Origin: Arenimonas soli
GTDB taxonomy: Bacteria; Pseudomonadota; Gammaproteobacteria; Xanthomonadales; Xanthomonadaceae
Length of the DNA: 64,000 nt
Reading direction: 5' to 3'
Assembly (NCBI RefSeq): GCF_014643775.1
Contig: NZ_BMKC01000001.1
Span: 124,001 to 188,000, forward strand
Both the position numbers and the translations under genes were made by a program. Under the pieces are notes generated by a model. That model had not been told where the DNA came from. It worked only from the letters and a program-made list of their open reading frames with translations, and did no database searches. The first letter of the stretch is position 1; the number at the start of each line of letters is the position of its first letter. Positions 27,459 to 35,697 of this stretch are shown here, piece after piece.

Positions 27459-27541
27459 GGGGTTTCCTTGGGTTGCCTGGAAAGGGGTGGGCAAACGCCC
27501 GGCAAAGCCCATGCTAAACCTTTCGGCAAGGCCGGATGAAG

Positions 27542-27562
27542 CCGGGGCAGGGTTTGCCCCGG
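27542..27562 (-). terminator. hairpin downstream of proS
   Basis: An 8-bp perfect stem CCGGGGCA / TGCCCCGG with a 5-nt loop lies 29 bases after the proS stop and before the H-NS-like gene. There is no good U tract on the minus strand, so it may be a Rho-assisted or pause hairpin. Confidence 0.4.
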
Positions 27563-27590
27563 GTTTCCGACATACACGCGGGATGATTTC

Positions 27591-29291
27591 TCAGGCCAGG
27601 TCCAGGCGCTTGCGCAGGGCGGCCAGGTCGAGGTTTTCGCTGTCGGTGTCGCGGCGGCCTCGGTATTCGTAGGTGCCCGCTTCCAGGCCCCGGCCCGACA
27701 CCACCACCCGGTGCGGGATGCCGATCAGTTCGATGTCGCCGAACATCACGCCCGGGCGCAGGCCGCGGTCGTCGAGCACCACTTCCAGGCCGGCCGACCG
27801 CAGCTGTTCGTACAGCGCGACGGCGGCTTCGACCACGGCCGGGTCGTTCTTCGGGTTGATGATGCAAACCGCCACCTGCCAGGGCGCCATCGGCGCCGGC
27901 CAGATGATGCCGCTGGCGTCGTGGTTCTGTTCGATGGCCGCGGCGACGATGCGCGACACGCCGATGCCATAGCAGCCCATGTGCATCACCTGGGCCTTGC
28001 CGTCGGCGTCGAGCACGGTGGCCTTCATCGCCTCGGCGTACTTCTGGCCCAGCTGGAACACGTGTCCGACCTCGATGCCGCGGGCGATGCCCAGGCGACC
28101 CTGGCCGTCGGGCGAGGGGTCGCCCTGCACGACGTTGCGGATGTCGGCCACCACGTCGGGCTCGGGCAGGTCGCGGCCCCAGTTCACGCCGGCCAGGTGG
28201 TAACCCTTGCGGTTGGCGCCGACCACGAAATCGGCCATGGCGGCGACGCTGCGGTCGGCGACCACGGTGATGGGCCTGGCGGGCTTCACCGGGCCCAGGA
28301 AGCCCGGTTCGCTGCCCAGGTTCTCGGCGATCTCGGCTTCGGTGGCCAGGCGGTAGTCGGCCAGGCCGGCCAGTTTGGCCAGCTTGATCTCGTTCACCGA
28401 ATGGTTGCCGCGCACCAGCGCCAGTACGAAGCCCTGTTCGCCCACCAGCGCCACCGACTTGACGGTGCGCACCAGCGGGATGTCCAGCAGCGCGGCGACG
28501 TCCTCGCAGGTCTTTTGCGTGGGGGTCTCGACCTCGCGCAGGTCTTCCGTCGGCCCCGGGCGCGGGCCGGGCGAGACGGCCTCGGCCATCTCCACGTTGG
28601 CGGCGTAATCGCCGTTGTCGGAAAACGCGATCGCGTCCTCGCCCGAATCGGCCAGCACGTGGAATTCATGCGAGGCGCTGCCGCCGATGGCGCCGGTGTC
28701 GGCGTTCACGGCCCGGAAGTGCAGGCCCAGGCGGGTGAAGATGCGGGTGTAGGCCGCGTACATGGCCTGGTAGGTTTCTGCCAGGCTTTCCGCGCCCAGG
28801 TGGAAGGAGTAGGCGTCCTTCATCAGGAACTCGCGCGCGCGCATCACGCCGAAACGCGGGCGGATTTCGTCGCGGAACTTGGTCTGGATCTGGTAGACGT
28901 TCAGCGGCAGCTGCTTGTAGCTGCGCAGCTCGGCGCGGGCGAAGTCGGTGACCACCTCTTCATGCGTGGGGCCGTAGCAGAACTCGCCGTCCTTGCGGTC
29001 CTTGATCTTCAGGAGCTGGCCGCCGAACTTCTGCCAGCGGCCGGTTTCTTCCCACAGCTCGCGCGGCTGGATGGACGGCATCAGCATTTCGATGGCGCCG
29101 GCGCGGTCCATTTCCTCGCGGACCACGGCTTCGACCTTGCGCAGCACGCGCAGGCCCAAGGGGGTCCAGGTATAGAGGCCGGCGGCCAGCTTGCGGATCA
29201 TGCCGGCGCGCAGCATCAGCTGGTGGCTGACGACCTCGGCGTCGGCGGGGGTTTCCTTGCTGGTGCTGAGGTGGAACTGGGAAAGGCGCAT
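27591..29291 (-). CDS. proS: prolyl-tRNA synthetase (bacterial type)
   Basis: 566 residues, normal for the bacterial enzyme with an inserted editing domain. Class II motif 1 is near residues 40-80 ([31 protein letters not shown] by its start and end), and motif 2 in [26 protein letters not shown] (ends only). The editing INS domain spans about 230-390 ([15 protein letters not shown], then [15 protein letters not shown]). The motif 3 region [19 protein letters not shown] and the anticodon-binding domain (about 470-566) complete it. It charges tRNA-Pro and clears mischarged Ala. Monocistronic by context. Confidence 0.96.
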   Translation of the reverse strand: MRLSQFHLSTSKETPADAEVVSHQLMLRAGMIRKLAAGLYTWTPLGLRVLRKVEAVVREEMDRAGAIEMLMPSIQPRELWEETGRWQKFGGQLLKIKDRKDGEFCYGPTHEEVVTDFARAELRSYKQLPLNVYQIQTKFRDEIRPRFGVMRAREFLMKDAYSFHLGAESLAETYQAMYAAYTRIFTRLGLHFRAVNADTGAIGGSASHEFHVLADSGEDAIAFSDNGDYAANVEMAEAVSPGPRPGPTEDLREVETPTQKTCEDVAALLDIPLVRTVKSVALVGEQGFVLALVRGNHSVNEIKLAKLAGLADYRLATEAEIAENLGSEPGFLGPVKPARPITVVADRSVAAMADFVVGANRKGYHLAGVNWGRDLPEPDVVADIRNVVQGDPSPDGQGRLGIARGIEVGHVFQLGQKYAEAMKATVLDADGKAQVMHMGCYGIGVSRIVAAAIEQNHDASGIIWPAPMAPWQVAVCIINPKNDPAVVEAAVALYEQLRSAGLEVVLDDRGLRPGVMFGDIELIGIPHRVVVSGRGLEAGTYEYRGRRDTDSENLDLAALRKRLDLA

Positions 29292-29354
29292 GCGGGGACC
29301 GGGCCACGTATCGGGTCGGCCATTGTAGCGGCCGCCCGGCCCCCGTGGCGGCCC

Positions 29355-29741
29355 TTATTCGGCTTCCGGCTCGCAGTAGGCGGTGATCTGGCGCTGGGAA
29401 AGTTCGGTCTCGGCCTGGCGCTCTTCCGGGGTCAGGTCCTCGGGCACCCCATCGCCGTCCTTGTCGCGCTGCAGGCGGTTGTCCGAGCCGAGCAGTTCGA
29501 GGTTCTTGCGGGCGCGTTCGCAGGCGACCTGGATCTCGGTCTTCGGGGCTTCCGCCTCAGCCGGAACCTCGGCGCTGCCGGCATTCACGCTCTGGCGCTG
29601 GGAGCCGTTGAGTTCGATCTGGGAATAGACGTTCTCGCCGGAGGCGCCCTTGGACTTGTAGACCGTGGTTTTTTCGTCGGCATGGGCCAGCCCCGCGCAC
29701 AGCGTGGCGGCGACGAGGATCGGGAGGGCGAGGCGGTTCAT
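29355..29741 (-). CDS. DUF4124-type exported protein with an Asp-rich loop
   Basis: 128 residues with a cleavable signal peptide (MNRLALPILVAATLCAGLAHA). The mature N-terminus (TTVYKSKGASGENVYSQIEL) fits the DUF4124 pattern, a small periplasmic domain common in gammaproteobacteria. The C-terminal half includes NRLQRDKDGDGVPEDL, where DKDGDG has the DxDxDG spacing of calcium-binding loops such as thrombospondin-3 or dockerin repeats. Two cysteines (VACERA and AYCEPE) may pair. Function unknown. It lies between proS and the divergent pssA. Confidence 0.72.
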   Translation of the reverse strand: MNRLALPILVAATLCAGLAHADEKTTVYKSKGASGENVYSQIELNGSQRQSVNAGSAEVPAEAEAPKTEIQVACERARKNLELLGSDNRLQRDKDGDGVPEDLTPEERQAETELSQRQITAYCEPEAE

Positions 29742-29843
29742 GGCGGGACTCCGGGGGCAATCGTGCGACCGTGATACCACCGCCGCCCGGGCCCCGCAAG
29801 GCGAGACTATGGACAGCCGGGGCGAGCCGCTACACTGCCAGTC

Positions 29844-30608
29844 ATGGACCTGAACGAAGAACCCGGCGCCCCGCGCGGCCGCGGCATCTACCTGCTGCCC
29901 AACCTGCTGACCACCGGCGGGCTGTTTGCCGGCTTCTACGCCATCCTGGCCGCGGCCAGCGGCAACTTCGAAAACGCCTGCATCGCGGTGTTCGTGGCGG
30001 GCCTGTTCGACGGCATCGACGGCCGGGTGGCCCGGCTGACCGGCACGACCAGCGAATTCGGGGTCCAGTACGACTCCCTGGCCGACCTGGTCAGTTTCGG
30101 CATGGCGCCTTCCCTGGTGATGTACCACTGGGCCCTGGTTGGTTTCCAGGCCGACGGTCCGGTGCTGGCCAAGGTGGGCTGGGCGGCGGCCTTCCTTTAT
30201 GCGGCGTGCGCGGCGCTGCGCCTGGCCCGATTCAATACCCAGGTGGGTTCGACCGACAAACGCTGGTTCATCGGCCTGGCAAGCCCGGCGGCGGCCGGCT
30301 TCGTGGTGTCCTTCGTCTGGGCCATGAATACCTTCGGTTACAGCGGCCAGGGCCTGCGCTGGCTGGCGCTGGCGGTGACCGTGGTGGCCGGGCTGCTGAT
30401 GGTCAGCCGCATCCGCTTCTACAGTTTCAAGGGCCTGCCCAAGGGCGACCGGGTGCCGTTCTTCGTGATGGCGCTGCTGGTGGTGACGATCGCGGTGCTG
30501 TTCATCGCGCAGGCCAAGGGCCTGTTTGCGCTGGCGCTGCTGTACGTGCTGTCGGGCCCGGCCTGGTGGCTGTGGCTGAAGGCCAGGCGCCGGCAGGCCA
30601 CGGCATGA
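29844..30608 (+). CDS. pssA: CDP-diacylglycerol-serine O-phosphatidyltransferase
   Basis: 254 residues, integral membrane, about eight helices. It makes phosphatidylserine from CDP-diacylglycerol and serine, the first step to phosphatidylethanolamine. The CDP-alcohol phosphotransferase motif is complete: DG-x2-AR-x8-G-x3-D-x3-D, read as DGRVAR...EFG VQYD SLAD near residues 56-78. YLLPNLLTTGGLFAGFYAI at the N-terminus is typical of this subfamily. A TACACT hexamer ends seven bases before ATG and no Shine-Dalgarno is evident, so a leaderless start is possible. The stop overlaps the next gene (ATGA). Confidence 0.93.
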   Translation: MDLNEEPGAPRGRGIYLLPNLLTTGGLFAGFYAILAAASGNFENACIAVFVAGLFDGIDGRVARLTGTTSEFGVQYDSLADLVSFGMAPSLVMYHWALVGFQADGPVLAKVGWAAAFLYAACAALRLARFNTQVGSTDKRWFIGLASPAAAGFVVSFVWAMNTFGYSGQGLRWLALAVTVVAGLLMVSRIRFYSFKGLPKGDRVPFFVMALLVVTIAVLFIAQAKGLFALALLYVLSGPAWWLWLKARRRQATA

Positions 30609-30862
30609 ACTGGAGCGCCGACCAGCAGCAGATCCTCGGGGCGATGGGCTACGTGCTCTATCGCCACGGGCCGGCAGCGGAGGCGGCGCCCGAAGCGGGT
30701 GCGGTGCTGCCCGAGGGCCGGCTGCTGCAGGCCCTCCGCCGCGCGGCGCGACGCGACGACCTGGACGGGCTGGCCCTGCCGCCCTTCGAAAAGCTGCGCA
30801 CCGATGCGTCGGCGAAACGCGCGCTCTGGGCCCGGCTGCGGGCAGCCCGCCGCGCGCGCTGA
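30605..30862 (+). CDS. short HolD-like protein (candidate DNA polymerase III psi subunit)
   Basis: 85 residues, between pssA and rimI. E. coli holD lies directly upstream of rimI. The protein's two ends resemble HolD: an N-terminal helix ILGAMGYVLYRHGPAA compares with LQQLGITQWSLRRPGAL, and the C-terminal LPPFEKLRTDASAKRALWAR compares with the ALTDLRANPTARAALWQQ helix of E. coli HolD. The central mixed alpha/beta part of E. coli HolD (137 residues in all) is reduced to a short linker and helix (RLLQALRRAARRDDLDGL). If this is right, it keeps the N-terminal tail that binds HolC but loses most of the globular body. Comparison is from memory, so moderate confidence. Confidence 0.5.
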   Translation: MNWSADQQQILGAMGYVLYRHGPAAEAAPEAGAVLPEGRLLQALRRAARRDDLDGLALPPFEKLRTDASAKRALWARLRAARRAR

Positions 30863-30868
30863 CCCGAC

Positions 30869-31351
30869 GTGAACGCGCGTCCTTCCGACGCCATCCAGGT
30901 GCGGCCGATGAAACAGGCCGACGTGGAGGCGGTGTCGGCGATCGAAAAGCGCGCCTATCCGTTTCCGTGGTCGCCGGGCATCTTCCGTGACTGCCTGCGG
31001 GCGGGGCACCACTGCTGGCTGCTGGAGTCGCCGCAGGTGCTGCTGGGCTACGGGGTGCTCAGCGCGGCGGCCGGCGAGGCGCACCTGCTCAACCTGTGCA
31101 TCGCGCCCGAACACCAGGGCCACGGCCACGGCCGGCGGCTGCTGGCGCGCATGATCGACCTGGCGCGCTGGAACCGGGCGGCGCAGGTGTTCCTGGAAGT
31201 GCGGCCGTCGAACCCGCGGGCGATCGCGCTGTACCGCGAATACGGCTTCAACGAAATCGGCCTACGGCCGAACTACTACCCGGCCACGAAGGGCCGGGAA
31301 GACGCGATCGTGATGGCGATCGAGCTGGTGCCGCCGGAGTTCGATCGCTGA
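30869..31351 (+). CDS. rimI: ribosomal protein bS18 alanine N-acetyltransferase
   Basis: 160 residues from GTG 30869, six bases after the preceding stop. A GNAT fold is evident. IEKRAYPFPWSPGIFRDCL is the RimI-typical substrate segment. HLLNLCIAPEHQGHGHGRRLL gives motif A with the Q/RxxGxG/A acetyl-CoA loop, and VFLEVRPSNPRAIALYREYGF is motif B. GLRPNYYPATKGREDAIVM closes the RimI signature. It acetylates the N-terminal alanine of ribosomal protein S18. The N-terminus is about ten residues longer than in E. coli. Confidence 0.9.
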   Translation: MNARPSDAIQVRPMKQADVEAVSAIEKRAYPFPWSPGIFRDCLRAGHHCWLLESPQVLLGYGVLSAAAGEAHLLNLCIAPEHQGHGHGRRLLARMIDLARWNRAAQVFLEVRPSNPRAIALYREYGFNEIGLRPNYYPATKGREDAIVMAIELVPPEFDR

Positions 31352-31382
31352 ATTCCGGCGGGAGGCGGTGGCGGATATCCGC

Positions 31383-32219
31383 TCAGGGTTCGCAGGGCCG
31401 TGCCGATGCCGAGCAGGTCCACAGCGCGCCGGCCCGCTTGCAGCCCAGGTCGCGGTCGCTGGCGTTGTTCCAGTCCTTCCAGCTGTCCGGATAGTCCTGC
31501 ACGACGGCGGCCATCCAGGTGACCAGGGCGGTTGCCTTGCCGGCCTCCCTGTTGAGGGCGGCGTATCGCGTCACCGTGATCTTCCTGCCGCACTGCCTGG
31601 CGTCGTCACCGCCGGAGTTGGGCTTGCTCGAGCCGCTGGATTCCCCTTGGGAATTGGGCTTTGAATCAGAGGCGGGTTTGGCCGGGGGCTTGCTGCTGGC
31701 GGGCGGCGTGCCGCCACCGGCGGTGGGTTTGCCGGTCGATTCCCGCGCGCGGCTCTCCGTTGCCGTCCTGGCCGGTGGCTGGCCCGACGCTCCCGTCGCT
31801 GACGTCGTGGCCCGCGCCTGCGGTCCACAGGTGGCCTTGAACGGCACCCAGTTGGAGGTCTTTCCCGTTCCCGACACTTCCGCCATGTACCGGAGGTCGA
31901 CGTCGGTGGTGATCTTGAACGTGTGGCGGTACGTCGCCAGGTAGGTCCCCGCGGCACCCGCCACCGCATCGGCCTTGAGCTCGCCCGTCTTGCCCCCGCC
32001 GCTGTTGTGGATCACGAAGCGGACCTCGCCGGGCCCGTTGGTGTGGGCCCAGGCGGTCAGGACCGCGTCCCGCGGGCAACTCGCGCCGCCGCTGTCGACA
32101 ACGGCAAGCTGGACGCGATCGACATCGGGGGCCGTGCCGGCGCGTGGTGCCGAAGCCAGGCCAGGCGCGGATGCCGCGGCGGCAACACCGAAAGTGAAGA
32201 GCATCAGAAGAGAACGCAT
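31383..32219 (-). CDS. secreted two-domain protein with Pro/Ser linker, function unknown
   Basis: 278 residues from ATG 32219, which has AGGAG nine bases upstream. A signal peptide (MRSLLMLFTFGVAAAAS..., cleavage near residue 24) leads into a beta-rich domain (about 30-130) with two cysteines. A roughly 80-residue low-complexity linker follows (PPARTATESRARESTGKP..., SKPPAKPASDSKPNSQGESS), then a C-terminal domain of about 70 residues with four cysteines (ARQCGRK, DLGCKRA, LWTCSAS, ARPCEP) and an all-alpha look (YAALNREAGKATALVTWM). The design resembles secreted modular proteins, but no known domain is recognised. Confidence 0.7.
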   Translation of the reverse strand: MRSLLMLFTFGVAAAASAPGLASAPRAGTAPDVDRVQLAVVDSGGASCPRDAVLTAWAHTNGPGEVRFVIHNSGGGKTGELKADAVAGAAGTYLATYRHTFKITTDVDLRYMAEVSGTGKTSNWVPFKATCGPQARATTSATGASGQPPARTATESRARESTGKPTAGGGTPPASSKPPAKPASDSKPNSQGESSGSSKPNSGGDDARQCGRKITVTRYAALNREAGKATALVTWMAAVVQDYPDSWKDWNNASDRDLGCKRAGALWTCSASARPCEP

Positions 32220-32370
32220 GAGCAGCTCCTGTGGGAGTGTGCGGCGCGCCCGCACCTGTCGGCGAAAGCAGCGTTAAATTATTGAACGCGTCAATTCGGC
32301 AGATACGGCCACGAACAAAGCGGGCTGCCTCCACGCAGGCGGCTCCGACGGCGCCGTGGCTGGATCGAAC
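32220..32370. other. intergenic gap between valS and the secreted-protein gene
   Basis: 151 bases. It holds the AGGAG ribosome site of the minus-strand secreted protein and an AT-rich patch near 32272-32295 that may contain its promoter, but no clear -35/-10 pair. No terminator for valS stands out. Confidence 0.4.
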
Positions 32371-35130
32371 TCAGCCAAGCTTGGACCGCTGCGCCTGCAG
32401 CCCCGCGTGCTGGCGGGCCCAGTCGGCCAGGCGGCCGCGTTCGGTGTCGACGACGGCGGCCGGGGCGTTCTGGACGAAGGTGGCGTTGCCCAGCTTGGCC
32501 TCGCACTTGGCGATTTCGCCGGCGATGCGCTTGAGTTCCTTGTCCAGGCGCGCGCGTTCGGCGCCCAGGTCGATCAGGCCCTCGAGCGGGATCAGCAGCT
32601 TCAGGTCGCCCAGCACGGCGGCGGCCGCGGCCGGCGCATCGCCGTCGAGCCAGGCGATCGATTCCAGCCGGGCCAGGAAAGTCAGTGCCGCGGCGTAGCG
32701 TTGTGTGCGTGCGCGGTCGGTCGCATCACCGTCCTGCAGCAGCAGCGGCACCGTCTTCGAGGGCGCGATGTTCATCTGGCTGCGGATCGAGCGCAGCTGG
32801 GTGACGGCGGCCTTGAGCCATTCGATGTCGGCGGCGGCGCCGGGCGCGTCGAAGGCCGGGTTCGCTTCCGGCCAGGCCTGGGTGCTGATCGTGTCGGCGG
32901 TGATGCCCAGCTTGGGCGCCACCGAATGCCAGATTTCCTCGGTGACGAAGGGGATCACCGGGTGCAGCGCGCGCAGCAGGCCTTCAAGCACGAACAGCAG
33001 GGTGTGCCGGGTGCTGTCGGCGGCCGCGCCCTTGTCGCCGTGCAGCGCCGGCTTGGCCAGCTCCAGGAACCAGTCGCAGAACTCGTTCCAGGCGAACTCG
33101 TACAGCGCCTGCGAGGCCAGGTCGAAACGATAGTCCGCATAGGCCTTTTCGACCTCGCGCAGGGTTTCATTGAAGCGGTGCAGGATCCAGCGTTCGGCGT
33201 CGGTGGTCGGTTCCGGGGCGGAATCGGCGCCAACGAAATCCTCGCAGTTCATCAGCGTGAAGCGCGCCGCGTTCCACAGCTTGTTGCAGAAGTTCTTGTA
33301 ACCCTCGCAGCGCGCCAGGTCGAACTTGATGTCGCGGCCATGCGTGGCCAGCGAAGCGAAGGTGAAGCGCAGCGCGTCGGCGCCGAAGGCCGGGATGCCG
33401 TCGGGGAATTCCTTGCGCGTGGCCTTTTCGATCTTGGGCGCGTCGGTCGGCTTCATCAGGCCGCTGGTGCGCTTGGCCACCAGGTCGTCGAGGCTGATGC
33501 CGTCGATCAGGTCGATCGGGTCGAGCACGTTGCCCTTGGACTTGGACATCTTCTGGCCGTCCTTGTCGCGCACCAGGCCGGTGATGTAGACGTCCTTGAA
33601 CGGCACTTCGCCGGTGAAGTGGTCGGTCATCATGATCATCCGGGCGACCCAGAAGAAAATGATGTCGAAGCCGGTCACCAGCACCGAGGTCGGCAGGCGC
33701 TTGGCGTAGCCGTACTTCTCCATGTCGCCCGCATCCGGCCAGCCCAGGGTGCTGTGCGACCACAGCGAGGACGAGAACCAGGTCTCGAGCACGTCGCTGT
33801 CGCGGGTCAGCGCCACGTCGTCGCCCAGCCCGTTGCGTGCACGCGCTTCGGCTTCGTCGCGGCCGACGTAGGCCTTGCCGGCGGCGTCGTACCAGGCCGG
33901 GATGCGGTGGCCCCACCAGAGCTGGCGGCTGATGCACCAGTCCTGGATGTTGCCCATCCAGTGCCGGTAGGTGTTGATCCAGTTCTCGGGCACGAAGCGC
34001 ACGTCGCCGTTTTCGACCAGTTCCAGCCCGCGCGCCGCCAGGCTGTCCATCTTCACGAACCACTGGTCGGTCAGGTAGGGCTCGATGACCTGGCCGGTGC
34101 GGTCGCCGCGCGGCACCTGCAGCTTGTGCTTCTTTTCCTCGACCAGCAGGCCGGCGGCCTCCAGGTCGGCCAGCACGGCCTTGCGGGCGGCGTAGCGGTC
34201 CAGGCCGCGATATTTTTCCGGCGCGTTGTCGTTGATCGCGGCGTCCGGCGTGAGGATGTTGATCATCGGCAGGCCGTGGCGCTGGCCGACCGCGTAGTCG
34301 TTGAAGTCGTGCGCCGGCGTCACCTTGACGACGCCGGTGCCGAATTCGCGGTCCACGTAGTCGTCGGCGATGACCGGGATCTCGCGATCGCTGAGCGGCA
34401 GCTTCACCGTCTTGCCGACCAGGTGGCTGTAGCGCTCGTCTTCCGGATGCACCATCAGGGCGGTGTCGCCGAGCATGGTTTCCGGACGCGTCGTGGCGAC
34501 GACCAGGTCGTTGCCGTCGGCCAGGGGATAGCGGATGGACCAGAGCTTGCCGTCTTCTTCCTCGCTGACCACTTCGAGGTCGGAAATGGCGGTCTTGAGC
34601 ACCGGGTCCCAGTTGACCAGGCGCTGGCCGCGATAGATGAGGCCTTCTTCGTGCAGGCGCACGAAGGTTTCGACCACGGCCTTGCTCAGGCCGTCGTCCA
34701 TGGTGAAGCGTTCGCGGCTCCAGTCGCCCGAAGCGCCCATGCGGCGCATCTGACGGGCGATGGTGTCGCCCGATTCCTGTTTCCAGGCCCAGACCTTCTC
34801 GATGAACTTGTCGCGGCCCAGCGAGTCGCGGGTTTCACCCTTGCCTTCGAGCGCGAGATTGCGCGAGACGACCATCTCGGTGGCGATGCCGGCGTGGTCG
34901 GCGCCGACCTGCCAGAGCGTGTCGTAGCCCTTCATGCGGTGGTAGCGGACCAGGGCGTCCATCAGCGTGTGCTGGAAGGCGTGGCCCATGTGCAGGGTGC
35001 CGGTGACGTTCGGCGGCGGCAGCATGATGGTGTAGGGCTGGCCCTTCCCCGAGGGCTTGAAGCAGCCGGTGGTCTCCCAATGGGCGTACCACTTGGTCTC
35101 GAAGGTGCTGGGCTCGAAGCTCTTTTCCAT
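32371..35130 (-). CDS. valS: valyl-tRNA synthetase
   Basis: 919 residues. Class I synthetase with HIGH-type motif in [15 protein letters not shown] (about 36-50) and [12 protein letters not shown] (about 525). The CP1 editing domain lies between (about 190-410; [19 protein letters not shown]), the helical anticodon domain at about 640-790, and the C-terminal coiled-coil arm at about 860-919 ([17 protein letters not shown]). It charges tRNA-Val and edits Thr. It is preceded by the 567-bp repeat-bearing gap downstream of pepQ. A GC hairpin sits in its 5' leader. Confidence 0.97.
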   Translation of the reverse strand: MEKSFEPSTFETKWYAHWETTGCFKPSGKGQPYTIMLPPPNVTGTLHMGHAFQHTLMDALVRYHRMKGYDTLWQVGADHAGIATEMVVSRNLALEGKGETRDSLGRDKFIEKVWAWKQESGDTIARQMRRMGASGDWSRERFTMDDGLSKAVVETFVRLHEEGLIYRGQRLVNWDPVLKTAISDLEVVSEEEDGKLWSIRYPLADGNDLVVATTRPETMLGDTALMVHPEDERYSHLVGKTVKLPLSDREIPVIADDYVDREFGTGVVKVTPAHDFNDYAVGQRHGLPMINILTPDAAINDNAPEKYRGLDRYAARKAVLADLEAAGLLVEEKKHKLQVPRGDRTGQVIEPYLTDQWFVKMDSLAARGLELVENGDVRFVPENWINTYRHWMGNIQDWCISRQLWWGHRIPAWYDAAGKAYVGRDEAEARARNGLGDDVALTRDSDVLETWFSSSLWSHSTLGWPDAGDMEKYGYAKRLPTSVLVTGFDIIFFWVARMIMMTDHFTGEVPFKDVYITGLVRDKDGQKMSKSKGNVLDPIDLIDGISLDDLVAKRTSGLMKPTDAPKIEKATRKEFPDGIPAFGADALRFTFASLATHGRDIKFDLARCEGYKNFCNKLWNAARFTLMNCEDFVGADSAPEPTTDAERWILHRFNETLREVEKAYADYRFDLASQALYEFAWNEFCDWFLELAKPALHGDKGAAADSTRHTLLFVLEGLLRALHPVIPFVTEEIWHSVAPKLGITADTISTQAWPEANPAFDAPGAAADIEWLKAAVTQLRSIRSQMNIAPSKTVPLLLQDGDATDRARTQRYAAALTFLARLESIAWLDGDAPAAAAAVLGDLKLLIPLEGLIDLGAERARLDKELKRIAGEIAKCEAKLGNATFVQNAPAAVVDTERGRLADWARQHAGLQAQRSKLG

Positions 35131-35145
35131 GGGGGCGGGTCGCTA

Positions 35146-35169
35146 CCCCGGTGATTTGCCGGGGTTTTT
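35146..35169. terminator. GC hairpin in the valS leader, terminator-like on the plus strand
   Basis: CCCCGG / CCGGGG, a 6-bp stem with a 7-nt loop, is followed on the plus strand by TTTTT. No plus-strand gene ends here. On the minus strand it is a leader hairpin about 16 bases before the valS ATG and could affect translation start. Confidence 0.4.
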
Positions 35170-35224
35170 GGGCTGAAAGGACGCGAATTCTATCAAGAAT
35201 CAGGTAGTTAGTGCCCTTGGGGTT

Positions 35225-35288
35225 CGTCGGGAAAGCGGCGGGGGGATTTCGCGGGTCGTCAGGAAAGCGGCGGGTGGGTTTCGCGGGT
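35225..35288. repeat. two imperfect 32-bp tandem copies flanking stem-loop element A
   Basis: Copy 1 is 35225-35256 and copy 2 is 35257-35288, three mismatches apart (pattern CGTC[G/A]GGAAAGCGGCGGG...TTTCGCGGGT). The second copy abuts element A. A closely similar sequence in reverse complement flanks the outer side of element B, so the flank appears to belong to the repeat family. Confidence 0.8.
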
Positions 35289-35398
35289 GGAGGCAGTGCG
35301 TGTTCACTTTCCCCGACACGCCGCAAGTACGTCCCTGTAGGCTCCTCGTCGACATCCCTGTCTCCGAGGGTCGGGGAAAGTGAACACGCACTACCTCC
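35289..35398 (+). repeat. stem-loop element A (110 nt)
   Basis: Structure read directly: GGAGG, one mismatch, a 23-nt arm (35295-35317), a 52-nt core (35318-35369), the perfectly complementary 23-nt arm (35370-35392), one mismatch, CCTCC. The core contains a small CCTCG/CGAGG hairpin (35344-35348 with 35365-35369) stacked on the 3' arm. The arm begins AGTGCGTGTTCAC and ends CCCCGAC. There is no coding potential. The same core occurs in element B in inverted orientation with a different, equally perfect stem. Confidence 0.92.
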
Positions 35399-35542
35399 CC
35401 GGCCGGTCACGGCGTTTGCCACTAAATCAAAGGCAGGAAGCAAAGCCGAAGTCCGGGTGGCCTTGGCTTACGCCTGCTCGTGTCGCCGGCTGCAGCCGCA
35501 GCTTTGCTCTTGACCTTGGTGCGGACGCGGACGATCTGTCGA
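35399..35542. other. spacer between elements A and B
   Basis: 144 bases without a credible reading frame. It contains a GGCTGCAGCC palindrome near 35489-35498 and purine-rich patches (AAAGGCAGGAAGCAAAGCC near 35430). I see no promoter or RNA gene. Confidence 0.5.
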
Positions 35543-35652
35543 GGAGGTGGTGTGATCCTGTTTCCGCCGACCCTCGGAGACAGGGATGTCGACGAGGAGC
35601 CTACAGGGACGTACTTGCGGCGTGTCGGCGGAAACAGGATCACACCGCCTCC
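35543..35652 (-). repeat. stem-loop element B (110 nt), inverted copy with a rewritten stem
   Basis: Same plan as element A: GGAGG, mismatch, 23-nt arm (35549-35571), 52-nt core (35572-35623), complementary arm (35624-35646), mismatch, CCTCC. The core is the exact reverse complement of the element A core, 52 of 52 bases. The arm (begins GGTGTGATCC, ends CGCCGAC) differs from that of A at 11 of 23 positions, yet it remains perfectly paired because each change is matched on the other arm. Confidence 0.92.
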
Positions 35653-35689
35653 ACCCGCGAAAGCCACCCGCGAAAGCCACCCGCCGCCT
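35651..35689. repeat. 13-bp tandem repeat flanking element B
   Basis: CCACCCGCGAAAG occurs at 35651-35663 and 35664-35676, then partly again. Its reverse complement, CTTTCGCGGGTGG, matches the sequence bordering element A on its outer side (35279-35290), so the two elements share the same outer border. Confidence 0.75.
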
Positions 35690-35697
35690 TTAACCCT

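Noticed and set aside
32356-35154. A 932-codon open frame on the plus strand across valS
   Set aside because: It is antisense to an unmistakable valS; the His/Val/Gly-rich product is the usual mirror of a high-GC gene and has no family motifs.
35289-35652. Rho-independent terminators only
   Set aside because: The long stems lack U tracts, and the 52-nt conserved core is unnecessary for a simple terminator, although a termination role is not excluded.
35200-35680. Several 60-220 codon frames inside the valS-pepQ gap
   Set aside because: They are readings of the repeat elements in both orientations (for example RKYVPVGSSSTSLSP recurs because the core recurs) and have no start signals.
35225-35689. 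CRISPR array
   Set aside because: Only two core copies, in inverted orientation, with no regular spacers and no cas genes nearby.
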